Assembly: GCA_016207605.1 (NCBI GenBank)
Contig: JACQPJ010000042.1
Coordinates: 1-41,987 of the forward strand
Source: Elusimicrobiota bacterium
GTDB lineage: Bacteria; Elusimicrobiota; Elusimicrobia; UBA1565; UBA9628
Reading direction: 5' to 3'
Length of the DNA: 41,987 nucleotides
In this document: positions 15,593 through 23,464 of the stretch, piece by piece
Layout of the letters: every line of letters begins with the position of its first letter
How positions within the stretch are numbered: position 1 is the stretch's first letter
Made by a program: the position numbers and the translations under genes
Notes under the pieces: generated by a model
What the model was told of the DNA's origin: nothing
The model's database searches: none
The model's input: the letters and a program-made list of their open reading frames with translations, nothing else

Positions 15593-17527
15593 ATGTGCGG
15601 CATCTGCGGGGTCGTCTACGGGGACGCTCGGACGCCGGATCGGGCGGCGCTGAAGGCCGCCAACGACCTCATCGCCCATCGCGGCCCGGACGACGAGGGG
15701 CTCCTCGTCGACGGGCCCGCGGGCCTGGCCATGCGCCGCCTGGCCATCATCGACCTGAGCACGGGCCACCAGCCGCTCTCCTACGACGACGGGCGTCTCT
15801 GGATCGTCCTCAACGGCGAGATTTACAACTACCGGGAGCTGCGCGCGGAGCTGGAGGGCCGCGGGCACCGCTTCGCGACCAAGACCGACACCGAGGTCGT
15901 CCTGGCGCTCTACCGCGACCTGGGCCCGCGCTGCGTCGAGCGCCTGCGCGGCATGTTCGCCTTCGCGGTCTGGGACAAGCCCCGTCGGCGCCTCTTCATT
16001 GCCCGCGACCGCATCGGCAAGAAGCCGCTGATCTACGCCGAACGGCCGGCCGGCACGCTGGTTTTTGCCTCGGAACTCCGCTGTCTTTTTGCCCTCGATC
16101 CCAGCTTGTCCCGCGAGACGGACCCCGTCGCCGTGGACATGTATCTTTCCTTGCAGTATATTCCGTCCCCCAAGACGGTTTATAAATCCGTCAAAAAACT
16201 TCCGCCCGGCCACACCCTCACCTGGGAGAACGGCAGGACGACGGTGGAACGCTACTGGAACCTGCCTTTAGGAAAACCGCCGATCACCACGGACGTCGCA
16301 GAAGCGAAGTCCTTGCTTCGTGAAAAGCTGACGGAATCCGTGCGCCTGCGCATGATCTCGGACGTCCCTTTAGGCGCGTTTTTATCCGGCGGCCTGGACT
16401 CCTCCGTGATCACGGCGCTGATGAGCGGGCTCTCCTCCAAGCCGGTGAGGACGTTTTCCATCGGCTTCGAAGAGGCGCGCTTCTCCGAGACGCATTACGC
16501 GCGCCTGGTGGCCGAGCGCTGGAAGACCGATCACACGGAGTTCACGGTCAAGCCCGAGATGGCCGACGTCCTGCCTCGGCTCGCCTGGCACTACGGCGAG
16601 CCCTACGCCGACGCCTCGGCCTTGCCCACCTACTGCGTCGCGCGCGAGACGCGCAAGTTCGTGACCGTCGCCTTGAACGGCGACGGCGGCGACGAGAACT
16701 TCGCCGGCTACGTGCGCTACTTCGCCATGAAGGCCGCTCGTTTGGCCGACGCCTTGCCGGGACCCGCTCTGCGCGCGCTCAAGGCGGGCGCGGAGCTCCT
16801 GCCGGAGTGGGACGCCCCGCACGGGACCTTGTGGCGCGCCAAGCGCTTCCTGCGCTCGGCCGTGTTCAACGACCTGCCCGGCCGCCACCTCAGGATGATC
16901 GGCTACTTCGCCGAGGACGAGAAGCCAGGCCTCTACTCCCCGGAGTTTATGAAAGCGCTGGGCGCGGAGCTGGGCTCGGCCAAGGGCTATCTCGCCGCCG
17001 CCTTCGCCGCCTGCGAGGGCGAGGACTTCGTCAACCGCCTTCTCTACGTGGACTTTAAGACCTACCTCCCCGAGTGCCTGATGGCCAAGGTGGACGTCGC
17101 GACGATGGCCTGCTCGCTGGAGGGCCGCTCGCCCCTGCTCGACCACGAGTTCGTCGAGCTGGCCTACCGCCTGCCCGGGGACTGGAAGCTCAAGGGTCTG
17201 CGCGGCCACAAATGGATCATGAAGGAGGCCTTCGGCGATCTTCTCCCGGCGCCCATCCTCCGCCGCGGCAAGATGGGCTTCGGCATCCCGCTGGGCTCCT
17301 GGTTTCGCGGTCCGCTCAAGGGCTACTGGGAGGAGCACGTCCTCTCGCGCGAGGCCCTCGGCCGCGGCTGGTTTGCGGAGGAAGGTTTGCGCCGCCTGTG
17401 GCGCGAGCACCAGGGTGGCCGCCGCGACCACGGCTACCGCCTCTGGGCGCTCCTGATGCTCGAGCTCTGGCACCGCCACGCCGACGGCGCCGGCGCGCGT
17501 GCGGTTCAAGGGCCCACTTTTCCCTAG
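15593..17527 (+). CDS. asnB: Asparagine synthase (glutamine-hydrolysing)
   Basis: A 644-residue two-domain amidotransferase. The N-terminal nucleophile C2 is exposed after Met removal (MCGICG), NGEIYNY at 74-80 binds glutamine, and SGGLDSS at 265-271 is the ATP pyrophosphatase loop. Both halves are complete. It makes asparagine from aspartate, glutamine and ATP, or, like many paralogues in polysaccharide loci, amidates another carboxylate such as a uronic acid. Its location between two glycan operons makes the second option possible but unproven. The ATG is fixed by the need for Cys at position 2. Confidence 0.9.
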   Translation: MCGICGVVYGDARTPDRAALKAANDLIAHRGPDDEGLLVDGPAGLAMRRLAIIDLSTGHQPLSYDDGRLWIVLNGEIYNYRELRAELEGRGHRFATKTDTEVVLALYRDLGPRCVERLRGMFAFAVWDKPRRRLFIARDRIGKKPLIYAERPAGTLVFASELRCLFALDPSLSRETDPVAVDMYLSLQYIPSPKTVYKSVKKLPPGHTLTWENGRTTVERYWNLPLGKPPITTDVAEAKSLLREKLTESVRLRMISDVPLGAFLSGGLDSSVITALMSGLSSKPVRTFSIGFEEARFSETHYARLVAERWKTDHTEFTVKPEMADVLPRLAWHYGEPYADASALPTYCVARETRKFVTVALNGDGGDENFAGYVRYFAMKAARLADALPGPALRALKAGAELLPEWDAPHGTLWRAKRFLRSAVFNDLPGRHLRMIGYFAEDEKPGLYSPEFMKALGAELGSAKGYLAAAFAACEGEDFVNRLLYVDFKTYLPECLMAKVDVATMACSLEGRSPLLDHEFVELAYRLPGDWKLKGLRGHKWIMKEAFGDLLPAPILRRGKMGFGIPLGSWFRGPLKGYWEEHVLSREALGRGWFAEEGLRRLWREHQGGRRDHGYRLWALLMLELWHRHADGAGARAVQGPTFP

Positions 17528-17596
17528 GCCCTTTGGCCCTGCGCTTTAGGTTAAAAGGCCCATGCCGATTTTCGTGCCGCGTCCTATAATCTGTCT
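17521..17596 (+). promoter_or_regulatory. Paired GGNCC-box promoter element (site B), leaderless
   Basis: Box 1 is TAGGCCCTTTGGCCC (17525-17539). Box 2 is TAGGTTAAAAGGCCC (17547-17561), running into CATGC at 17561-17565. Exactly 19 bp later comes a perfect TATAAT (17585-17590), then 6 bp, then the GTG start at 17597. A start point 7 bp after the -10 would fall on the G of GTG, so the mRNA is predicted to be leaderless and the boxes to be DNA sites upstream of transcription. Box spacing is 22 bp, about two helical turns. Confidence 0.7.
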
Positions 17597-19366
17597 GTGC
17601 GCTTTATTCTGACGGCGTTTCTTTTTTCGTTGCCCGGGCCGCGGGTGGAGGCGATTCTTGGCGAGGGAGGGAGGCCGATGGAGTCGGCGGCGGAGGTGCA
17701 GAGCGTCCCTGTGGCCATCGTCGGTCTCGATCCTCACGTGGACTGGGCCTCGCACGAGGCGTCCGCGCTCATACCCATGTTCGCCGCCGGAGCCCACCCT
17801 CTTTTGGCTCCGGCTCTGTTTCGTCCCATGGTTGATGTCCTCAAGAGCGCGCCGGCGCATAGTCCCTCCGCGTCCGCGGGCAACGGCGCGATGGCCGGCG
17901 CGGCCGCAAACGGATCGCCGATGGCGGCGCAGACTGCGAAGCCGCGGAGTGCGAAGTCGGTTTTGGAGTCCGCCGCCGTTCGTCTGTCTCGTCCTCCGCT
18001 TGCCGGCGCGAAGGGCGGTGCCGGGCTCTCGGCGGCCGGCGAACTGGAGACGGTTTTTGACGGCGCGGATAACGCGACGGATGCAGCGGATCCAGTCGCA
18101 AGGCCCGACGATTCGAGCCTTCCCGTCCAGCGTGCCGGCCTTCGCGGCCTTGGAGAGGCTGCACGAGGACTGGCGGCCTCAATCCTCGGGCGTCTCAGGC
18201 CGGCCGTTCCCCCGCCTCCTGCGTCGGGGCTTGCCGAGCCCGCCGTTTCGCAAGGCCGCCGTTCCCTCTACAGCGTTTCGTACGAGCGCACGGTAGATAT
18301 TTCGGCCCATGCTTCGGATTGGAGCAGCGTTTTGAAGCAATCCCTGGTTCATGTGAAGGCAATCGGCCATGACGGCAGGATGTATCTGCAAGATGAGCTG
18401 CTCGATCTCGTCGTCCTTGATCGAGACGGCCGCTTGCTGCACACAATTGAGGGCCCTGCGCTCTTCGGCGGCGTTGATGGAGCGGGCAATGTTTACGTCC
18501 CCAACCCCGACGATAAGACAGTACAGGTGTACGATGATAAGGGCGTACCTGCGTATTTAATCCAGTTCTCGGTGCGACCGGACGTTATGCGTGTTGACGA
18601 CCAAGGCCAGCTCTTTATCCAACAGTTCGATGATGAATACGATCCAAAGACGGCTGGTCCCGTGCTTGTTCTTGACCGAAAAGGAAAATTCATCGGGTCC
18701 ATGAAGCTGGAGGATGCATCGCGTCAGCATTGGATCATCGACTCGCGGGGCCACCTCTACGTCCATGAAATGGATTCTTCCAATCAAGTCGTCAATATGC
18801 GCGAGTATTCGGTCGCGCGCGGCGGCAACCAGCTCTTGCGCGAACTTGCGTTTGACGTCGACAAGTTCATAAGCCCCGTATTTGCCGTTGATCGCGGGGG
18901 CCGCGTCAACCTGGTCAGCAACCTTGATACGTTTTTCGTGCTGACGCCTCAAGGGCTGCCCATGGCCGAAATGCGGCTGCGAAACGGCGAGGTGGACGGA
19001 CCGATGTTCGATGGCGCCGGAAATATTTATCTCATCGAGTCCCGCGGGAGGGTGCATGTCTTGCAGGGCGATTTTATGGATGATGGGAGCCTGCTGGACG
19101 AAGTTGTCGGCGCGATGGTCAGCGGCTTCTTGGACCAGGCAGCTGCCGCGCAAATCATGACGAGTTCTCCTCCGGCCGACGCGGTCGAGCGCCAAACCGT
19201 GCGCATGGCCATCAAGCTTCTTGCGGTGCCCACGCTGCGCAAGCGGGTCGCCGTGGAAATCCGACGCTGCATAGACGCTTCCGGGCGCATTGACTATCAG
19301 GCCCTCCGGCAAAAACTAGAGGCGAGGGTCGGGCCGCTGTCCGCGCTCGGGATAGACATCACCTAA
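17597..19366 (+). CDS. Exported protein with NHL/beta-propeller-like repeats
   Basis: A 589-residue protein starting with GTG. A signal peptide is clear (RFILTAFLFSLPG core, likely cut after VEA at residue 19). Residues about 20-200 are Ala/Pro/Ser-rich and low in complexity, with AAGAHPLLAPALFRP resembling the linkers of the exported proteins at 33811 and 33109. From about residue 250 to 500 repeated segments such as GAGNVYVPNPDDKTVQVYDD, DSRGHLYVHEMD and GAGNIYLIESRGRVHVL suggest an NHL-type beta-propeller, probably for binding rather than catalysis. A helical tail follows. GC content is lower than in the sugar genes. Function unknown; periplasmic or cell-surface location is inferred from the signal peptide. 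Confidence 0.75.
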   Translation: MRFILTAFLFSLPGPRVEAILGEGGRPMESAAEVQSVPVAIVGLDPHVDWASHEASALIPMFAAGAHPLLAPALFRPMVDVLKSAPAHSPSASAGNGAMAGAAANGSPMAAQTAKPRSAKSVLESAAVRLSRPPLAGAKGGAGLSAAGELETVFDGADNATDAADPVARPDDSSLPVQRAGLRGLGEAARGLAASILGRLRPAVPPPPASGLAEPAVSQGRRSLYSVSYERTVDISAHASDWSSVLKQSLVHVKAIGHDGRMYLQDELLDLVVLDRDGRLLHTIEGPALFGGVDGAGNVYVPNPDDKTVQVYDDKGVPAYLIQFSVRPDVMRVDDQGQLFIQQFDDEYDPKTAGPVLVLDRKGKFIGSMKLEDASRQHWIIDSRGHLYVHEMDSSNQVVNMREYSVARGGNQLLRELAFDVDKFISPVFAVDRGGRVNLVSNLDTFFVLTPQGLPMAEMRLRNGEVDGPMFDGAGNIYLIESRGRVHVLQGDFMDDGSLLDEVVGAMVSGFLDQAAAAQIMTSSPPADAVERQTVRMAIKLLAVPTLRKRVAVEIRRCIDASGRIDYQALRQKLEARVGPLSALGIDIT

Positions 19367-19460
19367 GCCGGACCGGGCTTCGCCGACATTTTCCGGGAAC
19401 CTTTCGACCCCCTGTGCGTATATAAAATGCGGGGGGAGACGATTGGCCTATGGATAAAAC

Positions 19461-19485
19461 ATACACAATGATGTATAATAATATC
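19461..19485 (+). promoter_or_regulatory. Promoter and possible operator of vapBC
   Basis: TATAAT at 19474-19479 lies exactly 6 bp before the ATG at 19486. An inverted repeat ATACA (19461-19465)/TGTAT (19472-19476) with a 6-bp centre overlaps the -10 and is a natural operator for autorepression by the antitoxin-toxin complex. Confidence 0.5.
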
Positions 19486-19725
19486 ATGAAAAGGACCCAA
19501 ATTCTCATCGAAGACAGGCAATACCGTGCGCTGATCTCCATGGCGCGGCGGACGGGGAAGGGTTTGTCTCAGCTTGTGCGGGAGGCGGTGGATCGGATGA
19601 TCGGATCCACGGTGGAGACCAAGCCGCGACGGCGGCTGGAGGACATTTGCGGCAAATGGTCCGATCCCGAGGGGCTTCCCGCCAGCGAGCATGACCGGAT
19701 CATTTACGACGAGGAGCTGCCGTGA
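19486..19725 (+). CDS. vapB: Antitoxin of a VapBC-type module
   Basis: A small protein of 79 residues if translated from the ATG at 19486 (MKRTQILIEDRQYRALISMA). This start is preferred over the in-frame ATG at 19450 because it lies 6 bp after a perfect TATAAT and because the first strand (TQILIED) should be N-terminal, as in ribbon-helix-helix antitoxins. LSQLVREAVDRMIG is the second helix. The C-terminal half (SDPEGLPASEHDRIIYDEEL) would wrap the toxin. Its stop overlaps the toxin start by 4 bp (GTGA). Autoregulation is expected for such modules. Confidence 0.75.
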   Translation: MKRTQILIEDRQYRALISMARRTGKGLSQLVREAVDRMIGSTVETKPRRRLEDICGKWSDPEGLPASEHDRIIYDEELP

Positions 19726-20126
19726 AGCGCGTTTTTGTCGACACCTCCGGCTGGATCGCTTATTTCCAGAACAACGAGCCTGCTCATGCGGAGATGCGGA
19801 TCGTCGTTGATCAGTGGCGCGGGCGGCTGGTCACGACGGACTATGTTTTCGATGAAACGCTGATTCTCGCCTTGCGGCGTCTCGGGCATCAAGCGGCGGT
19901 CGAGATCGGGGAGGCCCTGCTCGATCATGGCCAAGTCGAAATGGTGCGGCTTCTCCCGGAGGATTTCGAGGACGCGTGGGAGCTGTTCCGGAAGCAGAAG
20001 GACAAGAAGTGGTCGTTCACCGATTGCTCGTCGTTCGCGGTGATGCGGCGGCTGCGGCTGTCCGCGGCGGTGGCCACGGACCGGCATTTCCGTCAGGCGG
20101 GATTCGAAACCCTGCCCGGCGCTTGA
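19722..20126 (+). CDS. vapC: PIN-domain toxin (VapC family ribonuclease)
   Basis: A 134-residue PIN protein with all four acidic metal ligands expected for an active nuclease: D7 (FVDTSGW), E45 (FDETLIL), D101 (FTDCSSF) and D120 (ATDRHF). Length is normal for VapC. Active members cut tRNA or rRNA and are held in check by the cognate antitoxin encoded just upstream. It starts with GTG and is translationally coupled. The module stands between an exported-protein gene and a glycosyltransferase and may simply stabilise this region. Confidence 0.88.
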   Translation: MKRVFVDTSGWIAYFQNNEPAHAEMRIVVDQWRGRLVTTDYVFDETLILALRRLGHQAAVEIGEALLDHGQVEMVRLLPEDFEDAWELFRKQKDKKWSFTDCSSFAVMRRLRLSAAVATDRHFRQAGFETLPGA

Positions 20127-20132
20127 TATGAT
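20127..20132 (+). promoter_or_regulatory. -10 box (TATGAT) before the GT9 gene
   Basis: TATGAT overlaps the TGA stop of the toxin gene and lies exactly 6 bp before the GTG at 20139, the same geometry as at 17585, 19474 and 34809. It predicts leaderless transcription of the GT9-radical SAM pair. Confidence 0.5.
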
Positions 20133-20138
20133 CGGGCT

Positions 20139-21308
20139 GTGAAGCCGGCCGATCACGCCCGCAGCGTCCTGGCCGCGCTGGCGACGCGCCTGCGCGGGCG
20201 GCCGGGGCCGCGGCCGGTGCGAAGCCTCGTCGTGCTGGGCTACGGCGCCATCGGCGACACGATCTTCTTTCTGCCCGTGCTGGAGGCCCTGCGCCGCGCC
20301 CACCCGGCGGCGCGCCTGGTCTGGGTCTCCAACCCGTCGCCCATCGCCGACGAGCTGATCCCGGCGACGGGGCTGGTCGACGAGGTCTGGCGCTGGGAGG
20401 CCGCGCGGGGCGAGGACCCCGCGGGCCGCGCCGCGCTCAACGCCCGGATCGCCGCGGCGGGCTTCGACCTCGCGGTGCTGGCGCTGGGGGCGCCGGCGCA
20501 CCAGTTCACGGCCTGCCTGGGGACGATCCCGGTCGTGGCCGGCCACCTCCAGCCTTGGCGCGGCTTGCGGCGCTTCGTCGTCTTCGGCGACTACGCGCGC
20601 CGGATTCTCGTCAACCGTCCCGCCGCCGCGCCCGCCGAGGAGCACGCCCTGCGCCGCGGCGCGCGCCTGCTCGACGCGCTGGGCCTGCCGCGGCCCGACT
20701 TGGCGGTCCCGCCGCGCCTTCCCGTGCCCGACGCGGCGCGGCGCCGCGCCGCGGAGCTGTTGGACGGCGTCTCCTCCCCGGTGGTCGGCCTGCATCTGGG
20801 CCCGGTCGGAAACCAGTACGGCAAGATGTGGGCGCCCGAGCGCTGGGCGGAGCTTTCGCGCCGGATCGCGGCCGGCCGCGCCGCGCTCGTCCTGGTCGGC
20901 TCCGCCGACCCCGCCGAGGCCGAGGCCGAGCGGCGCTTCCTCGCCGCGGGCGGCGTTCGCGCCCGCTCCCTGGTCGGCAGGACGGGCCTGCTCGACTCCT
21001 TCGCGGTCCTGGAGCGCTGCGCTCTCGTCGTCGCCAACGACACGGGCGTGGCCAAGGCCGCGGGCGCGCTGGGCGTGCCCACCGCGACGCTGTGGGGTCC
21101 CTCCGACCCCGGGGAGGTGGGCATTCCCTGGGAGCCGGGCAGGCACCTCGACGTGCGCACCGGCATCTCCTGCAGTCCGTGCGCGCGTCTGAGCACGGCC
21201 GACAAGCCCTACAGCTACCTCAACTGCGGCCACCGCGATTGCCTGGGCCGGCTCGAGGCCGACTTCGCGTGGCGGGCGCTGGCCGGGCGCTATGGGAGCC
21301 TGCTGTGA
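20139..21308 (+). CDS. Family 9 glycosyltransferase (heptosyltransferase-like)
   Basis: A 389-residue GT9 enzyme. LVVLGYGAIGDTIFFLPVLE at residues 30-49 is the acceptor-side signature, and VANDTGVAKAAGALGVPTAT (from residue 298) followed by LWGPSDP is the ADP-heptose-binding signature of WaaC/WaaF relatives. A Cys-rich stretch near the end (CSPCARL and NCGHRDC) is common in this family. It probably adds a heptose or related sugar to a lipid-linked or LPS acceptor on the cytoplasmic side. It starts with GTG and overlaps the radical SAM gene by 4 bp, so the two are made together. Confidence 0.85.
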   Translation: MKPADHARSVLAALATRLRGRPGPRPVRSLVVLGYGAIGDTIFFLPVLEALRRAHPAARLVWVSNPSPIADELIPATGLVDEVWRWEAARGEDPAGRAALNARIAAAGFDLAVLALGAPAHQFTACLGTIPVVAGHLQPWRGLRRFVVFGDYARRILVNRPAAAPAEEHALRRGARLLDALGLPRPDLAVPPRLPVPDAARRRAAELLDGVSSPVVGLHLGPVGNQYGKMWAPERWAELSRRIAAGRAALVLVGSADPAEAEAERRFLAAGGVRARSLVGRTGLLDSFAVLERCALVVANDTGVAKAAGALGVPTATLWGPSDPGEVGIPWEPGRHLDVRTGISCSPCARLSTADKPYSYLNCGHRDCLGRLEADFAWRALAGRYGSLL

Positions 21309-23464
21309 TCCCCGCGCTCAAGGATGCCCTCGTCAATCCGCGGGGCTTTCCCTCCGGCGCGCCCGCCCCGATGATCGCGGACAAGGGCGCGTTCACGGAC
21401 GTGCTCTACGGCGTCGACGACGTGGTCAGCGACTGGGACGCCTACTCGGCGCAGCTCGCCCGGGCGCCGGGCCCGCGTCCGCGCGTCCTCTTCGTCAGCC
21501 ACGACATGACCGAGATCGAGAACATCACGCTGATGGCGCTGGGCGGCGTGGTCAAGGCCCTGCGCGGCGAGGCGCGCTACCTGCTCGTCAACCCCTCCAA
21601 CTGCGGCGCCCTCGACGCGGCCATCGAGTCGTTTTCGCCCGACTGGATCGGCTTCAACCTCTACACCGGCCTGACCGATCACGTCTTCGACTGGCTGCGC
21701 GGATACAAGCTGGCCGCCGCGCGGCGGACCTTCAAGAAGGACTTCGTCTCCTTCGAGGCGGCCGACCGGGCCCTCAAGGAGGCCGTGCGCGAGAGCCGCG
21801 GCCCCCTGCGCGAGGGAGGGCGCACGCTCTACGCCCCGGTCATCGTCGGCGGCCACTACAACAACCACGACTACGCGACCTCCGCCCGCCGCGGCGCCGA
21901 GTACTCCGTGCGCGGCAAGGGGATCAACCTGCTCAAGGATATCCTGGAAGGGCGCTTCGCCCCGGGCGTCTACCACGACCCCGTCTCCTATCCCAACATC
22001 CCGGTCTTCGACCGGGAGGGCTTCTACCGCGACACCTTCGCCTTCTCCGACAAGACCAAGAAGTACGCGCTCAGCCCCATCAAGTCGGTGCTCACCGCGC
22101 TGGGCTGCGCCTACCGCTGCACCTACTGCTACATCGGCTCGCTCATCGAGAACTTGGCCGATGCCTACGAAGGCAAGGGCGTCAAGCCGCCCAGCATCAT
22201 CCAGGACCGCCCCCTCGAGACCGTCCTGCGCGAGGGCCGCGACGTCCGCCGCCTCGACGCCGTCTACGGCGTCGCCACCCAGGCCGTGTTCGACCAGGCC
22301 GACATCTCCCTCAACAACCTGGACTGGTGGGAGCGTCTGCGCCCGCTCTGGACCGAGCAGGTGGGCATCCCCTTCTACATCCAGGCGCGGCCCGCCATGC
22401 TTGCGGGCGGCCAGGGCGCGGCGCGCGTGCGCTCCATCGCCCAGGACCGGCTCGTCGCGGGCATTTCCATGGCCATCGAGTCCGGCGACCCGGCCGTGCG
22501 GCGGCTCCTGCTCAAGCGCCTGGAGAGCGACGCGACGATCCTCGACGCCCTGCGCAACGTCAAGTCGTTCGGCATCCCCATTCGCACCCAGACCATCACC
22601 GGCCTGCCCGTGCTCCGGCCTCGGCGCGCGCCCAAGGCCGAGATCGGCTTGGTGGACGAGCGCGGGCGCGAGCATTACTACGACGATCCGCTCCAGGAGA
22701 CCCTCAAGGCCCTGAACCTGGTCGCCTCCTCGGGCCTCTTCGGCCCCGAGGACTACTATTGGAACTCGCTCTATTCGCCGTTTCCCGGCACGCCGCTGGG
22801 CGACTACTCCTTCCAGGCCGGCTTCCACGACGGGGCCACCGACAGCAGGGAGGCGGCCTACATGTTCACCTCCGAGGTCGGCCTCAACTGCTTCGAGCCG
22901 CCGCTGGCGCGCCGGCAGGTCGCCTTCCACCGCACCGCCAACTTCTTCGCGCACCTGCTCAACGGCCGGGACCTGATGGCCGCCTACCTGTCCGCGAGCG
23001 AGGAGTTCCCCCTGGAGGGCTTCGCCCGCTTCGTCGCGCAGCGGCGCGGGGAGTTCCGGCCCGGGCCCCGCGGCGGCCCCTCCGGCTTGGCCCAGGACCC
23101 GACGCCCGAGTCGCTGTCCGCCCTTTTCGACCACGCCTACCCCGCGCCCGAGGACGCGTGGTTCAAGGAGATCTCGCTGCGGCTGATCCCTTACTACGAG
23201 CTTCTGCTGGACGGCCTCGTCCTCGCCGCCAAGATCGCCGAGCGCTACGTCCGGGAGAAGGAGGCCGGCCGCCGCTTCAATCTCGACCAGCTCGCGCGCG
23301 TCGAGCGCGACCATTACTACGACAACAGCTACCGCATGGCCTACGTCCCGCCGCGCTTCGCGGAGTTCCTGGAGCCCTATCTGCGGGGCGGGGCGCCCGC
23401 CCGCGCGCCCGCCCCAACCTCCCCCGTGGTCGGCGCCCTCGACGACGAGCGCTCGTCGGACTAG
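21305..23464 (+). CDS. Radical SAM protein, B12-binding-type architecture
   Basis: A 719-residue protein with the radical SAM cluster motif C268-x3-C272-x2-C275 (CAYRCTYCYIG). The region before it (RVLFVSHDMTEIENITLMAL, IGFNLYTGLTD, VIVGGHYNNHDYATSARRGA) resembles the cobalamin-binding fold of B12-dependent radical SAM enzymes, but no DxHxxG ligand motif is visible, so it may not bind cobalamin base-off. A long C-terminal extension follows the barrel. The GTG start at 21305 overlaps the GT9 stop, which rejects the long shadow frame upstream. Possible roles are methylation or rearrangement of a lipid or sugar; substrate unknown. Confidence 0.75.
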   Translation: MIPALKDALVNPRGFPSGAPAPMIADKGAFTDVLYGVDDVVSDWDAYSAQLARAPGPRPRVLFVSHDMTEIENITLMALGGVVKALRGEARYLLVNPSNCGALDAAIESFSPDWIGFNLYTGLTDHVFDWLRGYKLAAARRTFKKDFVSFEAADRALKEAVRESRGPLREGGRTLYAPVIVGGHYNNHDYATSARRGAEYSVRGKGINLLKDILEGRFAPGVYHDPVSYPNIPVFDREGFYRDTFAFSDKTKKYALSPIKSVLTALGCAYRCTYCYIGSLIENLADAYEGKGVKPPSIIQDRPLETVLREGRDVRRLDAVYGVATQAVFDQADISLNNLDWWERLRPLWTEQVGIPFYIQARPAMLAGGQGAARVRSIAQDRLVAGISMAIESGDPAVRRLLLKRLESDATILDALRNVKSFGIPIRTQTITGLPVLRPRRAPKAEIGLVDERGREHYYDDPLQETLKALNLVASSGLFGPEDYYWNSLYSPFPGTPLGDYSFQAGFHDGATDSREAAYMFTSEVGLNCFEPPLARRQVAFHRTANFFAHLLNGRDLMAAYLSASEEFPLEGFARFVAQRRGEFRPGPRGGPSGLAQDPTPESLSALFDHAYPAPEDAWFKEISLRLIPYYELLLDGLVLAAKIAERYVREKEAGRRFNLDQLARVERDHYYDNSYRMAYVPPRFAEFLEPYLRGGAPARAPAPTSPVVGALDDERSSD

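Noticed and set aside
19380-19440. A sixth GGNCC element near 19400 (AACCTTTCGACCCC)
   Set aside because: Only one half resembles the box; there is no CATGC, no correct spacing, and the nearby antitoxin has its own TATAAT.
20555-21304. Upstream extension of the radical SAM frame
   Set aside because: It lies inside the GT9 gene and has shadow-frame composition; GTG 21305 overlapping the GT9 stop is the natural start.
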